Positions 1 to 13,111 are shown, counted from the stretch's first letter. The stretch is 64,000 nt of DNA from Brugia malayi (GCF_000002995.4 NW_025062477.1:1568001-1632000); one strand, 5' to 3'. Notes: generated from the sequence alone by a model not told the origin. Numbers and translations: made by a program.

Positions 1-35
1 TAATAACTAAATAAATTATTTTATTAAATTTTAAG

Positions 36-1144
36 GGTGATGTTGGGAAAGAAATGTATATTGTCAATGATGGAATCCTTCAGGTTGTTGATGATGAAGA
101 AAATAACAAAGTTTTTGCTGAACTTACTGAAGGATCAGTTTTTGGTGAAATTAGGTTATTCAAATTAATATCAAATTTTTTTTTTAACTCTTTTAAAATA
201 ATATAAATTTATTGTTATTTAGCACAATTCTTTTGTCAAATTATAAATTTTTGTTTTTTTTTTTTTTAAATTTATTTTAATTTTTACTTTCTTTTTTTAA
301 TTCTTATGTGAAATTTAAAAAAAAAAAAAAAATGTAAAATTTTTTCATACTTAATTCTTTAGTTTATTAGCAATCGGTGGTAATAATCGTCGAACAGCAA
401 ATATTCGTTCAAAAGGTTATTCAACATTATTTGTTCTCTCAAAAGAAGATTTAAATGATGTTATCAAAGATTATCCGGATGCGCAACAATTGTTAAGAAA
501 AAAAGCTAGGTAATCAATCTTCTCTTTCTTTCCCTCTCTCTCTCTCTCTCCCCTCTCCCTCTCCCTCTCCCTTTCTCTTTCCCTCTTTTGTTTGAAATAT
601 TTCAATTTATGATTTATATTTGATATATTTCATTTAACAAAAAAAAAAAATTGTTAATTTTATTATCAAATAATTTTTATTCATTAATAAATTTTATTTT
701 ATTTTATTATTTTTTTTTTTTTTTTTTGCAGAGAAATGTTGAAAAAAGATGAAAAAGTGAAGAAAGAGAAATTTTCAATGCAAAATAATTATAAGAACAT
801 ATCAACGAATATTAATACAACAAAATTTGTAAATACAGTAATGGAAGTAATTTCATTAAATTCACCAAATGTCAAACAATCGATGTTACCTGGTAAACAT
901 TTGAAATGTATTTTAAAAAAAAAATTGAAATATATTTTTTTTTAAAGAAAAAAACAAACAAAAAAAAAAAAAAATTTTATTAAAATACATTTAAATTATT
1001 TTCCTTCTCAAAATTTTGTTTATTTGCTAATAATTAAATCAAACATATATGTTTATTTTACCAGTTTATATTGCAGAAGATGATAAAACATCGAAAATAC
1101 GACAGAATAATGCAGTAGAAATTGATGAATTTGATAATATGTAA
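36..1144 (+). CDS. tax-2: Cyclic-nucleotide-gated channel beta subunit, TAX-2-like (C-terminal exons)
   Basis: Partial gene; the N-terminal part lies left of the window. Exons in phase: 36-154, 363-509, 732-892 and 1065-1144 (TAA at 1142), giving 168 residues. They encode the end of the cyclic-nucleotide-binding domain: [10 protein letters not shown], then the phosphate-binding cassette GSVFGEIS, then [20 protein letters not shown] and a helix ending in QQLLRKKAR. The GG-NNRRTAN form and the LLRKKAR ending resemble CNGB (beta) subunits more than CNGA. In C. elegans the beta subunit is TAX-2, which pairs with TAX-4 in the cGMP-gated channel of chemo- and thermosensory neurons. After the domain there is a Lys/Glu-rich tail of about 80 residues with no recognised motif, ending IDEFDNM. 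A candidate AATAAA lies just after the stop near 1150. Membership of the family is firm; orthology to tax-2 rather than another nematode CNG beta is inferred. Confidence 0.88.
520..593. repeat. CT-rich pyrimidine tract in a CNG-channel intron
   Basis: An almost pure C/T stretch just after the second exon in the window, with (CT)n and CCCTCT repeats. It is intronic simple sequence and nothing else is visible in it. Confidence 0.85.
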
Positions 1145-2053
1145 TGGAATAATAAATGATTTCAAATGAGTAAAATTTCGATTTTGAATTGTTAAAATGT
1201 ACTGCAATTAATTTTTATTAATTTTAATAATATAAACTATTTAATTAATACATTTTATTTATTCACTTGCTAGAATACAAGCAGAAATATACAAATTCTT
1301 TTAAAAAATTTTGGTAAAAATTATATTAATAATCCATGAGTTATTATAAAAAATAAAGTTTTTATCACAGTTAAAACGAAACATTTACAAAATGCTAATT
1401 TTTAGAATGAATTTAAAGTTATATTACATATACATACATACATTCAAATATATCAATGATAAAATGATAAAGGTGATAAAAGTGATTGGAAGAAATGAAC
1501 AATGTTATTAATTAGAAGTGAAAAAAAAAAAAAAAAATCATACTTTTGATAAATAGTATTTTATTTAAGTGGAACTTTTACTGGAAGCTGAGAAATTTTT
1601 ACTTCTTTTTTTTTTTTTTTTACTTTATATTTAAACCAGTTCTGATCAATGTGATCAGAACTTTGATCTCATTTGATTTAAAGTCAATATTTTAATTGGT
1701 AGAATGATTTCTATCTACATCTATACATTACGTAACATTTGAAGGAAAGCATTTAAAAAAAAAAAATTTTTTTTTTAAAAATTGGAAAATGATAAATTAT
1801 AGGATTTACGTAGACAAATGCATCTGTAAAAATTTTTTTTTTTTTGCTTTTCAATTTTAAAATTCAAAAATTTTTAATCTATTTACTAATACTAAGAAAT
1901 TAAATAGATGAATATTCTATTTGTAATCCAGATATTTTAATTTGAATTCCATATTATTTCAAAGTATTAAATAAATTGTTCATTTTAATTACTTATTTTT
2001 ATTGACATGTTGATAAAAATTTTTAAATTTTACTATTTAAAGTTTCATTAAAA
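1145..2053. other. Convergent intergenic region (3' ends of two genes)
   Basis: AT-rich DNA between the stop of the CNG channel (+) and the stop of the repeat protein (-). It contains several A/T homopolymers and presumably both 3' UTRs. An imperfect palindrome is visible near 1640-1662 (TTCTGATCA followed by TGATCAGAA). No coding sequence was found. Confidence 0.7.
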
Positions 2054-5000
2054 TTAATTCGTACTATCTCTAGTAAAATGTTGTTTAAGTTGCATAAGTT
2101 TTGCTAAAGCACGGAAATTTTGAGCATCGTTCAATTGCGCAACCACTTCATCATTTGGTGGTAAGAAACCAGGTGGTGCAGCACCGACTGATAAACTTTG
2201 TGGTAAACCTGAGCCCGGTTGTGCAGCACTAACTGATAAATTTGAATCTGGTTGCGCAGCGTTGACTGGTAAACTTTGTGGTAATCCCGGTTGCGCAGCG
2301 TTGACTGGTAAATTCTGTGGCAACCTCGGTTGCGCAGCGTTGACTGGTAAACTTTGTGGTAATCCCGGCTGCGCAGCGTTGACTGGTAAACTTTGTGGTA
2401 ATCCCGGTTGCGCAGCACTGACTGATAAACTTTGTGGTAATCCCGGCTGCGCAGCGTTGACTGGTAAACTTTGTGGTAATCCCGGTTGCGCAGCACTGAC
2501 TGATAAACTTTGTGGTAAACCTGAGCTCGGTTGCGCAGCACTGACTAATAAATTTTGTGGTAACCTCGGTTGCGCAGCGTTGACTGGTAAACTTTGTGGT
2601 AATCCCGGTTGCGCAGCGTTGACTGGTAAACTTTGTGGTAATCCCGGTTGCGCAGCGTTGACTGGTAAACTTTGTGGTAAACCTGGGCCCGGTTGTGCAG
2701 CACTAACTGATAAATTTGAATCTGGTTGCGCAGCGTTGACTGGTAAACTTTGTGGTAATCCCGGTTGCGCAGCGTTGACTGGTAAACTTTGTGGTAATCC
2801 CGGCTGCGCAGCGTTGACTGGTAAACTTTGTGGTAATCCCGGTTGCGCAGCACTGACTGATAAACTTTGTGGTAAACCTGAGCTCGGTTGCGCAGCACTG
2901 ACTAATAAATTTTGTGGTAACCTCGGTTGCGCAGCGTTGACTGGTAAACTTTGTGGTAATCCCGGTTGCGCAGCGTTGACTGGTAAACTTTGTGGTAATC
3001 CCGGTTGCGCAGCGTTGACTGGTAAACTTTGTGGTAATCCCGGCTGCGCAGCGTTGACTGGTAAACTTTGTGGTAATCCCGGTTGCGCAGCACTGACTGA
3101 TAAACTTTGTGGTAAACCTGAGCTCGGTTGCGCAGCACTGACTAATAAATTTTGTGGTAACCTCGGTTGCGCAGCGTTGACTGGTAAACTTTGTGGTAAT
3201 CCCGGTTGCGCAGCGTTGACTGGTAAACTTTGTGGTAATCCCGGCTGCGCAGCGTTGACTGGTAAACTTTGTGGTAATCCCGGCTGCGCAGCGTTGACTG
3301 GTAAACTTTGTGGTAATCCCGGCTGCGCAGCGTTGACTGGTAAACTTTGTGGTAATCCCGGTTGCGCAGCACTGACTGATAAACTTTGTGGTAAACCTGA
3401 GCTCGGTTGCGCAGCACTGACTAATAAATTTTGTGGTAACCTCGGTTGCGCAGCGTTGACTGGTAAACTTTGTGGTAATCCCGGTTGCGCAGCGTTGACT
3501 GGTAAACTTTGTGGTAAACCTGGGCCCGGTTGTGCAGCACTAACTGATAAACTTGAATTCGGTTGCGCAACGTTGACTGGTAAACTTTGTGGTGATCTCG
3601 ATTGCGCAGCGTTGACTGGTAAACTTTGTGGTAATCCCGGTTGCGCAGCGTCGACTGGTAAATTGTGTGGTAAAGCTGAGCTCGGTTGTGCAGCACTGAC
3701 TGGTAAACTTTGTGGTAATCCCGGTTGCGCAGCGTCGACTGGTAAATTTTGTGGCAACCCCGGTTGCGCAGCATTGACTGGTAAATTATGTGGTAAAGCT
3801 GAGCTCGGTTGTGCAGCACTGACTGGTAAACTTTGTGGTAATCCCGGTTGTGCAGCACTGACTGGTAAACTTTGTGGTAATCCCGGTTGTGCAGCACTGA
3901 CTGGTAAACTTAAACTTGAGCCTGGTTGCGCGGCGCTGAGTGATAAAGTCTGTGGTAAACCTGAGTTCGGTTGCGCAATGGGAAGTGACGAGTGCATAGT
4001 AAATGGCGGTGAAGTATGAGCCTCTATTGGAGGAGACATCAATTCTGTCACTGAAAAGAAAAAGGAAAGTAAAAACACAACAAAAGAAACTGTTTAAAAA
4101 TATTAAATGAAGCATAGAATATGGCGCAAATTTACTTTAGCGACTATTTCCGCAATTACTATGAAATTTTAATTGATTGAAATTTCATTTGTTTCAAAAA
4201 AGCATTTCTTGAATTGTCTGACTACTTTTAAATTTAAATTCAATGTAATTTGCATTTATTATTCAATTCAACTGATTTAATCTTCATTAATCATGAATTA
4301 TTTTAATTTTCACTACGATAAAAAACTAAAAGTTAGAAAAAAAAAAAGAAAAAAATTTCCGTGTAAACTTAGAATAAAGTTAATTTAGAGAGAAGAACAA
4401 AACTGCAGTTTAATTTTTATAGTGAAACTCAAGTGCTGTTAGAAATTATTTCAAACTATCGCAGTCATTTTTTATTTTTATTTTTTTATTTTTTTTTTTT
4501 TTTTTTTGATATAAAACTTTAATTAACAATGTATAATTCATTCTTTTGGATAAAAAATTTCCCATCAAAATTAATTTATATATCTTTTTAAAGTAATAAG
4601 CAGTAAAGAAGATTTTTTTTTTTTTTTTTTTTGATGGATTTGTTATAAAAGCTTTGAGGAATAAATTGATATTATAATAGTAAATATACTGATTAGTTTA
4701 ATGTTTAAAATTTTGATAAGAAAAATGATAACGAATAGTTGATGAAATGATTAATTTTAATTTTGAAAAAGAAATTTACCTGCGGAATTTTGCTTCACAT
4801 TTTGAAATGTTACATGATGTGATTGTTGTTCAAATGGTAATACTTTAGTAGCACTACTTTTATCATCAAAAATAGCAATTGTTGTTAAAGTTGCAGTCTG
4901 TTGATGAAATTCATTATGATTAATTAATTTTAGTTGTTTACTTTCTAAGTCAAAATTTTTTTCAAATTGTATAAGTGGTGGTTCAGGTGCTTTAGTGGTT

Positions 5001-7871
5001 GTTAGATGGAGCAAACGATTTGTTGTATTCATTTCTAGAACGAATGGAAGAAGTTGATTTGAAGAATTAAACAATCTGAAATAAACAAAAAAAAAAAAGA
5101 AAAAATAATAATTTTTTCTATTTTTTAAAAGAAAAAAAAAGAGAGAGAGGGAGGGAGAGAGAAAGAGAGAGAGAGAGAGAAAAAATAATGTAAAATTAAT
5201 GATTGAAAAAAATTCACTTAAAAAAGTATTATGCATTATTCTCGAAATGAATGCGCTTAAACATTATTAAAATTCTAGTTTTATGTCATATTGACAAAAA
5301 AAAAAAAATGAATGATTACGATTTAAAAACTTACATTTTTAAGCATAAATTTGATTTAAAAAAAATGAAGAACAAATGAAGAAATTATTTATTTTCATTC
5401 CAATTAATTTAATAAAACTTTTATTCTAAATATAATTTTATTAAATAGAATGAAAATATGTTGCAAAAAAAAAAAATGTTACAACAATAAAGCTAATTGA
5501 TTTCTGAAATTTTCAATAAAATTTGTGATAAATTTGAAATGCAAATTAAATAAATAAAATAATTAATTTGAAATTAGTAAAAAAATTTCTAATCACTTTT
5601 ACGGTGTAAGTGGAAGAGTATAAAACTGATTTGAAAAATGATCAAAATGTTGTAAATACCTGAAAGTTACCTATGTCTAAAATTAGACCATTGTAATGGA
5701 AGCTGTATTTGTTCCTGATCCAGAATTTTCTTCATTTTTCCTGAGAAAGTTTGACCGTGTAACTTTCGAAGACGAACAAATTGTGGCTGTTTTGATTTAT
5801 TTCTCAATGTGATCAGTTGAAATTGATCATTGAGTGTGGTTGGAGTAGAAATTAATAATGGTTGAGCATTTTTACGTATGTTTCCTCTTCTTTCATTCGT
5901 ATTCACGTTTTCCACGCTCGTACGTGTCGTATTCCTATCAATTTTAAATGGAAATTTCTCGAAATTATTGCTTAAAAATTGTCAACAATAATATGACATC
6001 AAAAGCAATAAAAAAAAATGTTTGAATATACTAAAATTTGAAATATCGTAGATAAATTTTACGAAAATTTAAGTACCTCTGAAATACTTTGCTATTAAAG
6101 TTAGCTGTAGCAAAATTTTCTCGAAATTTTTTATTGATTGAAACTGGTTGCTTTGTTACCTGAAATTACATTTTGATAGCTTTCAATTAGCATTAAATTA
6201 ATTATTTAAAAATTATTAATTTTATTAAGGTTAAATATTTCATTCAATGAATTAAAGTACCTGACCTGATGATTTAATCCAATAATGCGTTGAAAATTAC
6301 GCAATTGCATTTTTTGTTGTTGAAGCAGTTGACCTGGTTGTTGAGATTGAATGGTACTAAAGAATGAATTTTAATTTTTTTTTTTAAGACCTGGTTGTTG
6401 AGATTGAATGGTACTTTCAATCTTTTTTAAAATTAAAATTGACTTTCTTTCAGATATTCAAGTGCTATTTTCCTGTTTTGTATTTGTGAATTGAAATGAA
6501 ATGCATTTTCAAAAAGTAACAATTAATTTTTTTTTTTTTTGAATTCAATAAAAAATATTAGAATTCAATAAATTGTAACAAAAAAAAAAAATTTTTTTTT
6601 TTGCAAATTTTTTTTTAGAATATTCATGCAAACAATAAATTAAAATTTTGCAACTATGAATTATCAAAGATAATGAATGAGTAATTAGTGGAACAAAAAT
6701 TTAATATGAAAAATGTTAATAGCATTTTTTTTGAAAAATTACAATAATTTTAAAAAGAGTTTTTTTAAAAAAAAAAAAAAATGATTTTTTGATAATTTTT
6801 TCATTTTGATGAAAAATTTTCCAAATTTAAATTATCGATAGTTCACTGATAATGATAATGATTGCTTGATCAATGATAGCGACAAAATAATCAAAAGCAA
6901 ATATGCAAAGAAAATAATTAATTGAGATTGAGCAAAAAAATATATTTAAATAATTAATGAATTACTTAATTAATGATAGATTATTTACCTTTTTCTGTTA
7001 ATTGGACTTCGTGGATTTAAGGATATAATTGATGGTATGCGAATAGTCTAAAAACAATTTTCATTTTATAATTAATAGCTTCTGATGATATTAATTAATT
7101 AATTAGTTTTTTTTTTTTTTTTTTTAGCAAAAATTACAAAGTTTAAAAATGATACTTCTAAATTCAGCTTAATTCATTGATTGTACTCTAAGATATTAAA
7201 CTTTACTTCTTACTTCTTAAAGTTAAATTTTACTTAAATACGTAACATCTAATATAGTTATCATGAAAGATTTTCAGATATTAAAAAAAGAAAAAACTTT
7301 GTTTTTTTTTTAAATGATCTAATAAAATGCTATTTTCAGATTTTAATCCAATATTTCATTGATACTAACTATTTGCAAATTTTAATAATACCTAAAATTC
7401 CACTGAAATATTTTGAAACGGTTATACAACTGAAAAGTTCAATTATTTCAACCGGAAGTAAAATTAAAAAGTAACAAAGAAATTTTTTATAAAAATTTTT
7501 CATTTCAAACAGAATTAATAATCTTTGTACTAAAATAAAATAATATTAATTTATTGCCAATTGATATGTTTTGTCTATAATTTTTATAAAAATTTTTTCA
7601 TCTTAATTAATTAGTTTTTTTTTTTTTTTTTTTTTTTCATTTTTCACTTTTTTGTTTTGTTTTTGTTTTTGGGTTTTTTTTTTCTTTTTTTTTTTAATGC
7701 AATTATTTGGAATGAAATTGTAGGTAACTGAATAAATTTCATTTAAATAAATGAATTGCGGAATGATTACGGAACCGGCATTAACTGTCGTTGCTCTGCG
7801 GTTTTACGCACAAATAATATTGCCAACAATGCTGTTGACAATATCATTAGTTTTTCAATTGCCATTTTCAT
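2054..7871 (-). CDS. Secreted low-complexity protein with ~45 tandem 13-residue AQP/LPQ repeats
   Basis: Not recognised as a named family. Seven exons join in phase on the minus strand: 7871-7776, 7047-6989, 6356-6266, 6159-6077, 5970-5671, 5075-4780 and 4050-2054 (2922 nt, 973 aa plus stop). The first exon encodes a hydrophobic leader (LMILSTALLAILFV) that looks like a signal peptide; its donor (CCG/gttccg) is weak, so this exon is tentative. Residues ~33-305 are a Gln/Asn/Ser/Thr-rich spacer with basic patches. From ~330 on there are about 45 copies of a unit like AAQPGLPQSLPVN (11-15 residues), in higher-order blocks that alternate with RLPQNLLVSA and PSSGLPQSLSVSA variants. A short unique tail (NDEVVAQLNDAQNFRALAKL) ends at TAA 2054. 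There are almost no cysteines. Pro/Gln repeats plus a signal peptide suggest an extracellular structural protein (cuticle, eggshell or sheath), but this is inference. The GC-rich repeat exon stands out from its AT-rich introns. Confidence 0.75.
2174..3978 (-). repeat. Coding minisatellite, ~39-bp unit, ~45 copies
   Basis: The last exon of the secreted protein is a tandem array whose main unit is 39 bp, with 33- and 45-bp variants, always a multiple of three. Variants recur in the same order (R-type, PSSG-type, then 3-5 G-type units), which indicates duplication of multi-unit blocks. All units keep the reading frame. The array is far more GC-rich than its surroundings. Copy number is likely to vary between individuals and to be error-prone in assemblies. 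Confidence 0.95.
6331..6414. repeat. 28-bp direct duplication covering an exon start
   Basis: An identical 28-bp segment occurs at 6331-6358 and 6387-6414. The first copy holds the splice acceptor AG and the first 26 coding bases of the third exon of the secreted repeat protein. The second copy, upstream in transcription order, carries the same bases behind another AG but soon reaches a stop in the matching frame. Confidence 0.9.
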
Positions 7872-9184
7872 CGAAATTGTAGCAATTAAAAGTAACGATA
7901 ATTTGATTTTAAAAACTTTCACAAATTCATTGTTTCGTACTCTGGAAATTAACACTGATAAGAATGATAATATATATATGAAAACATAATTGTGTTAATG
8001 ATTATCATTAAAGAAAAAAAAAAGAAAGGCAATGAATAATGATAATTCTCTCTTTTAATAATTGAACCTATGAAGAGAAGATTTTAATAATTCTCGACTT
8101 TTGAAATAATTCTCGATGCTTGACATTTAATGTAATATAATAGTGAAAAATATTATGGATAATTTTTAAAATTTAAACGATAGGTTCAATTATTAAAAAA
8201 TTTAAACCATTTAAAAATTTTTTTTAAAAAAAAAAAAAAAAAACATTTTAAATTTTTACATCTCTTTTTCTGGCAAAAGATTGAAATTCTTGAGAATTTC
8301 ATATTAAGAAAGTAAATGGTCAAACATAAAGTAAGCATTGAAATTATCATATTTTAGTATAATTTATGTAATTATTACATTCATTTTTAATTCATATAAT
8401 TATTATATTTTTATTAAACTCATTTTGAAAAGTGTAATCTAATATATCCTAAATATACTTAAATAAATTTCTTTTTTTTCTTTAAAAAAAAATTTCGATA
8501 TATGTTAAATTAATGCAAAATAATTTATGTTGAACTGATAAAATCAAATCAAACTGATAAATAAAAGAAAATTGATAAAATTAAAAAAAAAAGTAGCAGT
8601 TTATTTTGCTGAGAAAAATAAAAAAAAAAAGAAATAAATTTCACTTATCAATTATAATGAAAATAATATATTCCTCAAAAATTTAGCAAATTTTGATTAA
8701 TTTAAAAAAATCATTTGTTTAAAAAATAAAAAAAAATTTTTTTTTTTTTTTGTTTACAATTATTTACAATTGTTTACAATTAGTATTTTAAAAGTAGAAT
8801 GATACGAGAAAGATGATAAAATTTATAAAATTAAAATTGGTATTTAATGAGAGATGAAAATTAGTAAAAAAAAAAAAAACTTGTTCATTACTAACTAACA
8901 TTTAGTTATTTAAACCATTTATATGATTTATAAATTAAATTGAAAGGACAGATGTTTTTTATCAAATGTACTGCAATATTTGAGGAGTAGCATTTGTTTG
9001 ATTGCAAGCTAAAACATGCTTAAAAGTAATCGTTTAGCAAAAAAAAAAAAACAAAAAAAACAAAACAAAGAATAAAAAAAAAGGAAAGAAAGCAGTTATT
9101 TGCTTTTTATCAAGCTTTGTTGAAATTGTTGAAAAAATTTTCGTATTTAATTAAAAATGCCATCATTTATGTTAAAAACATTTC

Positions 9185-9218
9185 TGTGTGTGTGTGTGTG
9201 TGTCTGTGTGTTTGTGTA
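9185..9218. repeat. (GT)n microsatellite
   Basis: A run of GT dinucleotides with a few interruptions. Simple sequence. Confidence 0.9.
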
Positions 9219-11118
9219 TGTTTATTCATTAACTTTTAAAGTTTTTAACTCAATCATTTATAAAATACATTTCTTTTCTTTTTTTTTTTTTTTTTTGCAC
9301 TATTTAAATTTTAAATTTGAAATTTTAAAATTAGAAAAAAAGTTTAGCATGATTTTTGAAATTTTATTTCTTTGAGATATTTGAAGAGTGTATTGTGAAG
9401 CTATTGAAATGATTATAATTAGAACAATAGTGATAGTGATAATAATAGTAATAATCACAGTAATGATAACTATTATGATGATAACGATTATTATGATGAT
9501 CACTGAATAGGAAAAATTATATTAGTAATTAATGAAAGTATATAATCGAATTACGAAAAATTATACTATGAAAAAAATAAATTTACTGGTAGATGAAAAC
9601 ATAGGATGAATTGATTGACTGATAAGATTGAATTGATAAGATTTGATCGATTGATTGATAGATAATGGAGGGGAAGATAAGTTCAGATCAAGTATATGTG
9701 TAACATATCATAACTATCACCAAATTGCTTATCCTAAGATCAATATTATTCATCAGTGATTGTCATTGTCAATTATCGTTATCATTATCATTTAATTATT
9801 GATTGTTGACATATAGTATCTGTAAAAGAATTACTGAATATAAAGTATGGAATAAAGTATCCTTGCTAAAATTATCACTGATATTATCAATTGTTAAAAG
9901 ATACTGTAATCATTTGCTTTCCTACCTTTTTTTTTTTTTTTTGTAAACCGGAAAATGAAATTATTATGGAATTACTGAAATGATAAATTTAAGTGAAATG
10001 GTTGACGGTGAAAAAAAAATGCACAAATACATATGAAAATAGAGAATTAAGCAAACAGAAAGGTTACGTCAAGCGAAAGTTACGTCAAACGGAAAACACT
10101 TTGTACGTGATCTCATCGTAAATGTGATAAAACAGTAACAATTAGCTACTTTGCTAAAGTAAAACAAAATTGTTCAGTTTTTCCGGTATTATACATCAGA
10201 ATTAACTATCAATTAATCAGTTGTTTGAATAATAATAATAATAATAATAAAATGACAACGACAGAAGAATAAAAATAATTTATGAAATATACGATATCAT
10301 TTAAATTTTATTTGATATTCCTTACAATTAGTTACATTCATTACTTTTTATAAAAAATTAATTTGCCAATAATATTTACCTTTTATTTCACATAATATTA
10401 TGATAATCAAATGATAAGGAAATCATAATTACTAATTAATTAATTACTAATTAATGTATTATAAGTAATAGAAAGAGTTAAATGCATGAATTATTAGCAT
10501 GAAAATTTAATGAATTATAACTAATTGCTATGACAAATAGTGCAAGAATGAATAAAATTTATTTATTAATTTGAATTTCTTTTTGGATATAAAAAAGTTA
10601 ACAGAAATATTAATTACAAATTGCTGATTTGCTACTAATTTCTTTAACTATCAATCAATGTGTTATATGCTTGTTAACGATTTTACTACTATTCTTTGTT
10701 TACCATTTAAACTTAAATTAAAATGTGTAAATATGAAAATAATTATATTTGTCATGGTTTTTTTTTTTTTTTTTTTTTTTTTTGCAACATATTAAATTAT
10801 TTGAAAGAATCTTTAAATTAAAATTTTTTTAAATTGTTAAAATTTTCAAATTTTTTTTTCGAAATATTTCACTTTTTTTTTTTCTACGAAATAGACATTA
10901 TGGATAAATAGAAAATATCATTTCAATATGACTTTCTCAAGAAAAAAAAAAAAAACAAGTAGATGAAACTAAAATTTCAAACAAAACTCAACCTAACATT
11001 TTCAAATTTATTAATTAATTACACAACTTTACTAATCAACATTACTCCTATTCCATCATCAATAACAAGTGATAAAATGAATTTTGATTATTGAAAATTA
11101 CCTGCTAAATTTACCTAC

Positions 11119-11157
11119 CTGTAAAATATTATTATTCAATGCTAAGCATTCTCCCAT
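11119..11157 (-). other. Candidate alternative first exon (MGECLALNNNILQ)
   Basis: An ATG at 11157 opens 13 codons and ends at a strong donor (CAG/gtaggt) in phase 0. This matches the phase of the exon at 7047 of the downstream secreted repeat protein. It could be an alternative 5' exon of that gene, or of an unseen gene. No trans-splice acceptor is obvious directly upstream. The open frame is short enough to arise by chance. Confidence 0.3.
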
Positions 11158-12404
11158 GTTAGCTAGCTAGCTATAAGCTGTAAATATAAAACTGGGTTTT
11201 GCGAAATGCTTTAACAACTGGATCATTTCATTTAATTTATTACAACATTATAAAATGTTGCCAATGTTAATGTGATTTGAACATACGCATACGCATTTTT
11301 GTTCCGATAAGCAAAATGCAAAAAAAAATTTTAAGCATAATTTGAAACCGGATTTGAAAATGTGAAAATTTAGTCAACAATTTAATTGTTCATTGAAACG
11401 ATAAACTTTTGAGGAAGTGAAAAAAAAATAAAATAAAATAAAACTGAGATGATAGTACTAGACTACTTACAATCAACATCTCATTTCATTTCTTTTAGGA
11501 TTCATTAACTGTACAATGTTCTGTTGAGCTCAACTTATGAAAAAAAAAAAAAAAAAAGAGAAAAAACTGGTTTAAAAATGATAATTAATGGTTAGACAAA
11601 AATTAATTTTACAGTAATATTAATTTTTTAAAAAATTTTACTTTGAACAAATTTAGCAAGTTGAAAAGAAAGCGGAAAAAAGATGAAATGAAATCATTTA
11701 TGCACAATGTTTTATGTTCCAAACACTATAAGTTTTAATTTCTCATTTTCTTTTTTCTTTTTTTTGAAAAAAACTTTACGACTTAATGGATCATTCTTTT
11801 TCACTTTCAATAGCAAATAAATTATTACTGAATGAAGAATACTTGAAATATCACAATTTTCATTTAATTATTTCCTGTCTGGTTTATCTGTAGTAATGAT
11901 AAAGTCAATTAATTATGAATGAAATATTTATTAATTTAGGAAATTAACTATTCCTTTTTTGCATAATGCATTCAATATAAAGTTTGATAAATGAAAAAAA
12001 AAAAAAAAAACTTCAATTAAATGCAAAAAGAAAAGAGAAAAAAAAAATGGAATATAATATAAAGCATTGATTTTGTGCATTTTTTTTTTTTTTTTTTAAA
12101 CAAATAAAAAAAATAACAACAAAAACAAAACAAATGAGAAAAGAAAGAATGAAAGAAACACATTTGATTGTAACTAATTCAAATTTTTTTTTTTTTTTTT
12201 TGACAATAAGAAGAGATTTAGAAAAAATATTATGTGACATTATTAGATGATAATATCCTTTGTTAAGTAATTTTATCTACCAAAATGATTCATGTTGATA
12301 ATGATTCATATTTCAAATGTTATCAATTGAAGTAGCTATTTTTACATTTACTGAAAACTTTTCCTTTAACATTCAAAAGGCAATGACTAATATTTGAAAT
12401 TTAC

Positions 12405-12446
12405 CTGATGAATATCATAAAATAATAGCAAAGGTAAAATTTGCAT
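12405..12446 (-). other. Candidate alternative first exon with hydrophobic leader (MQILPLLLFYDIHQ)
   Basis: ATG at 12446, 14 codons, ending at donor CAG/gtaaat in phase 0. The peptide begins like a short signal sequence. The phase fits the second exon of the secreted repeat protein (7047). With the exon at 11.1 kb and the leader exon at 7.8 kb, this makes three phase-compatible starts. Support is only splice phase and composition. Confidence 0.3.
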
Positions 12447-13101
12447 ATTGGAAGAGAGGAGTAATAAATTACAAAATACAATAATATAAATTACCAATGG
12501 TAATTGAAACATTGATATCTCCTTGAGATCAAAGTAATCTTCTGGTTATTTACTTTTGTTTTGTTGAGAAGTGCATTATATGGATTGATTGCATTTGAAT
12601 TTGACTGCAAACTTATTTTCAAATTTATTGTTGAAATTTTTTCTTCTTTCTTTTTTCATCTGAAAATCGAATTAATTTGCATCAAACATCGGAAGAGATT
12701 TCAAATAAAATAAGCTGTATTGTTATGAATTTAATTTAAAGTTCATAAAAAAAAAAAACTAATGGTAATTGAATCAAAAGATTTCAGAGCATATTTTGAC
12801 ATTTTTTTCTCTTTTTTTTTTTTTTTTTCTTTTCAAATATATGCAATTTAAATGAGTTATTGTATGTTCAGTGAGTAACTATAATGAAATATGTGTTATT
12901 GTTATTTTATCAAAATTTTTTAAATGCAATAAATTGTAACAGTGCTATTATGAACTTAAGTTTTTCTCATTTCGTTTCGCGACAATGAACTGAATCAGTG
13001 GTGAAAAAGACGATGGAAACAATGGACAATTTTGCTTTTAATTCATTTCTATTGCTAATTTAAATATATTTATGTATATGTGGAATTCTATTCAATTTGC
13101 C

Positions 13102-13111
13102 AATAATAATA

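Noticed and set aside
2131..3897. Several minus-strand frames reading VYQSTLRNRDYHK-type repeats
   Set aside because: Shifted frame of the same array, interrupted by stops and not in phase with the upstream exons.
2262..4019. 585-codon plus-strand frame with TGKLCGNPGCAAL-like repeats
   Set aside because: The minus-strand frame has a leader exon, six in-phase splice joins and a unique C-terminus. The plus frame is the complement of the repeat and has no supporting exons.
7756..7989. 77-codon plus-strand frame
   Set aside because: Antisense of the signal-peptide exon of the repeat protein; low complexity.
9300..9503. 67-codon minus-strand frame of almost only Ile/Val/Thr
   Set aside because: Produced by a TGATAA/ATAATCA-rich simple sequence.
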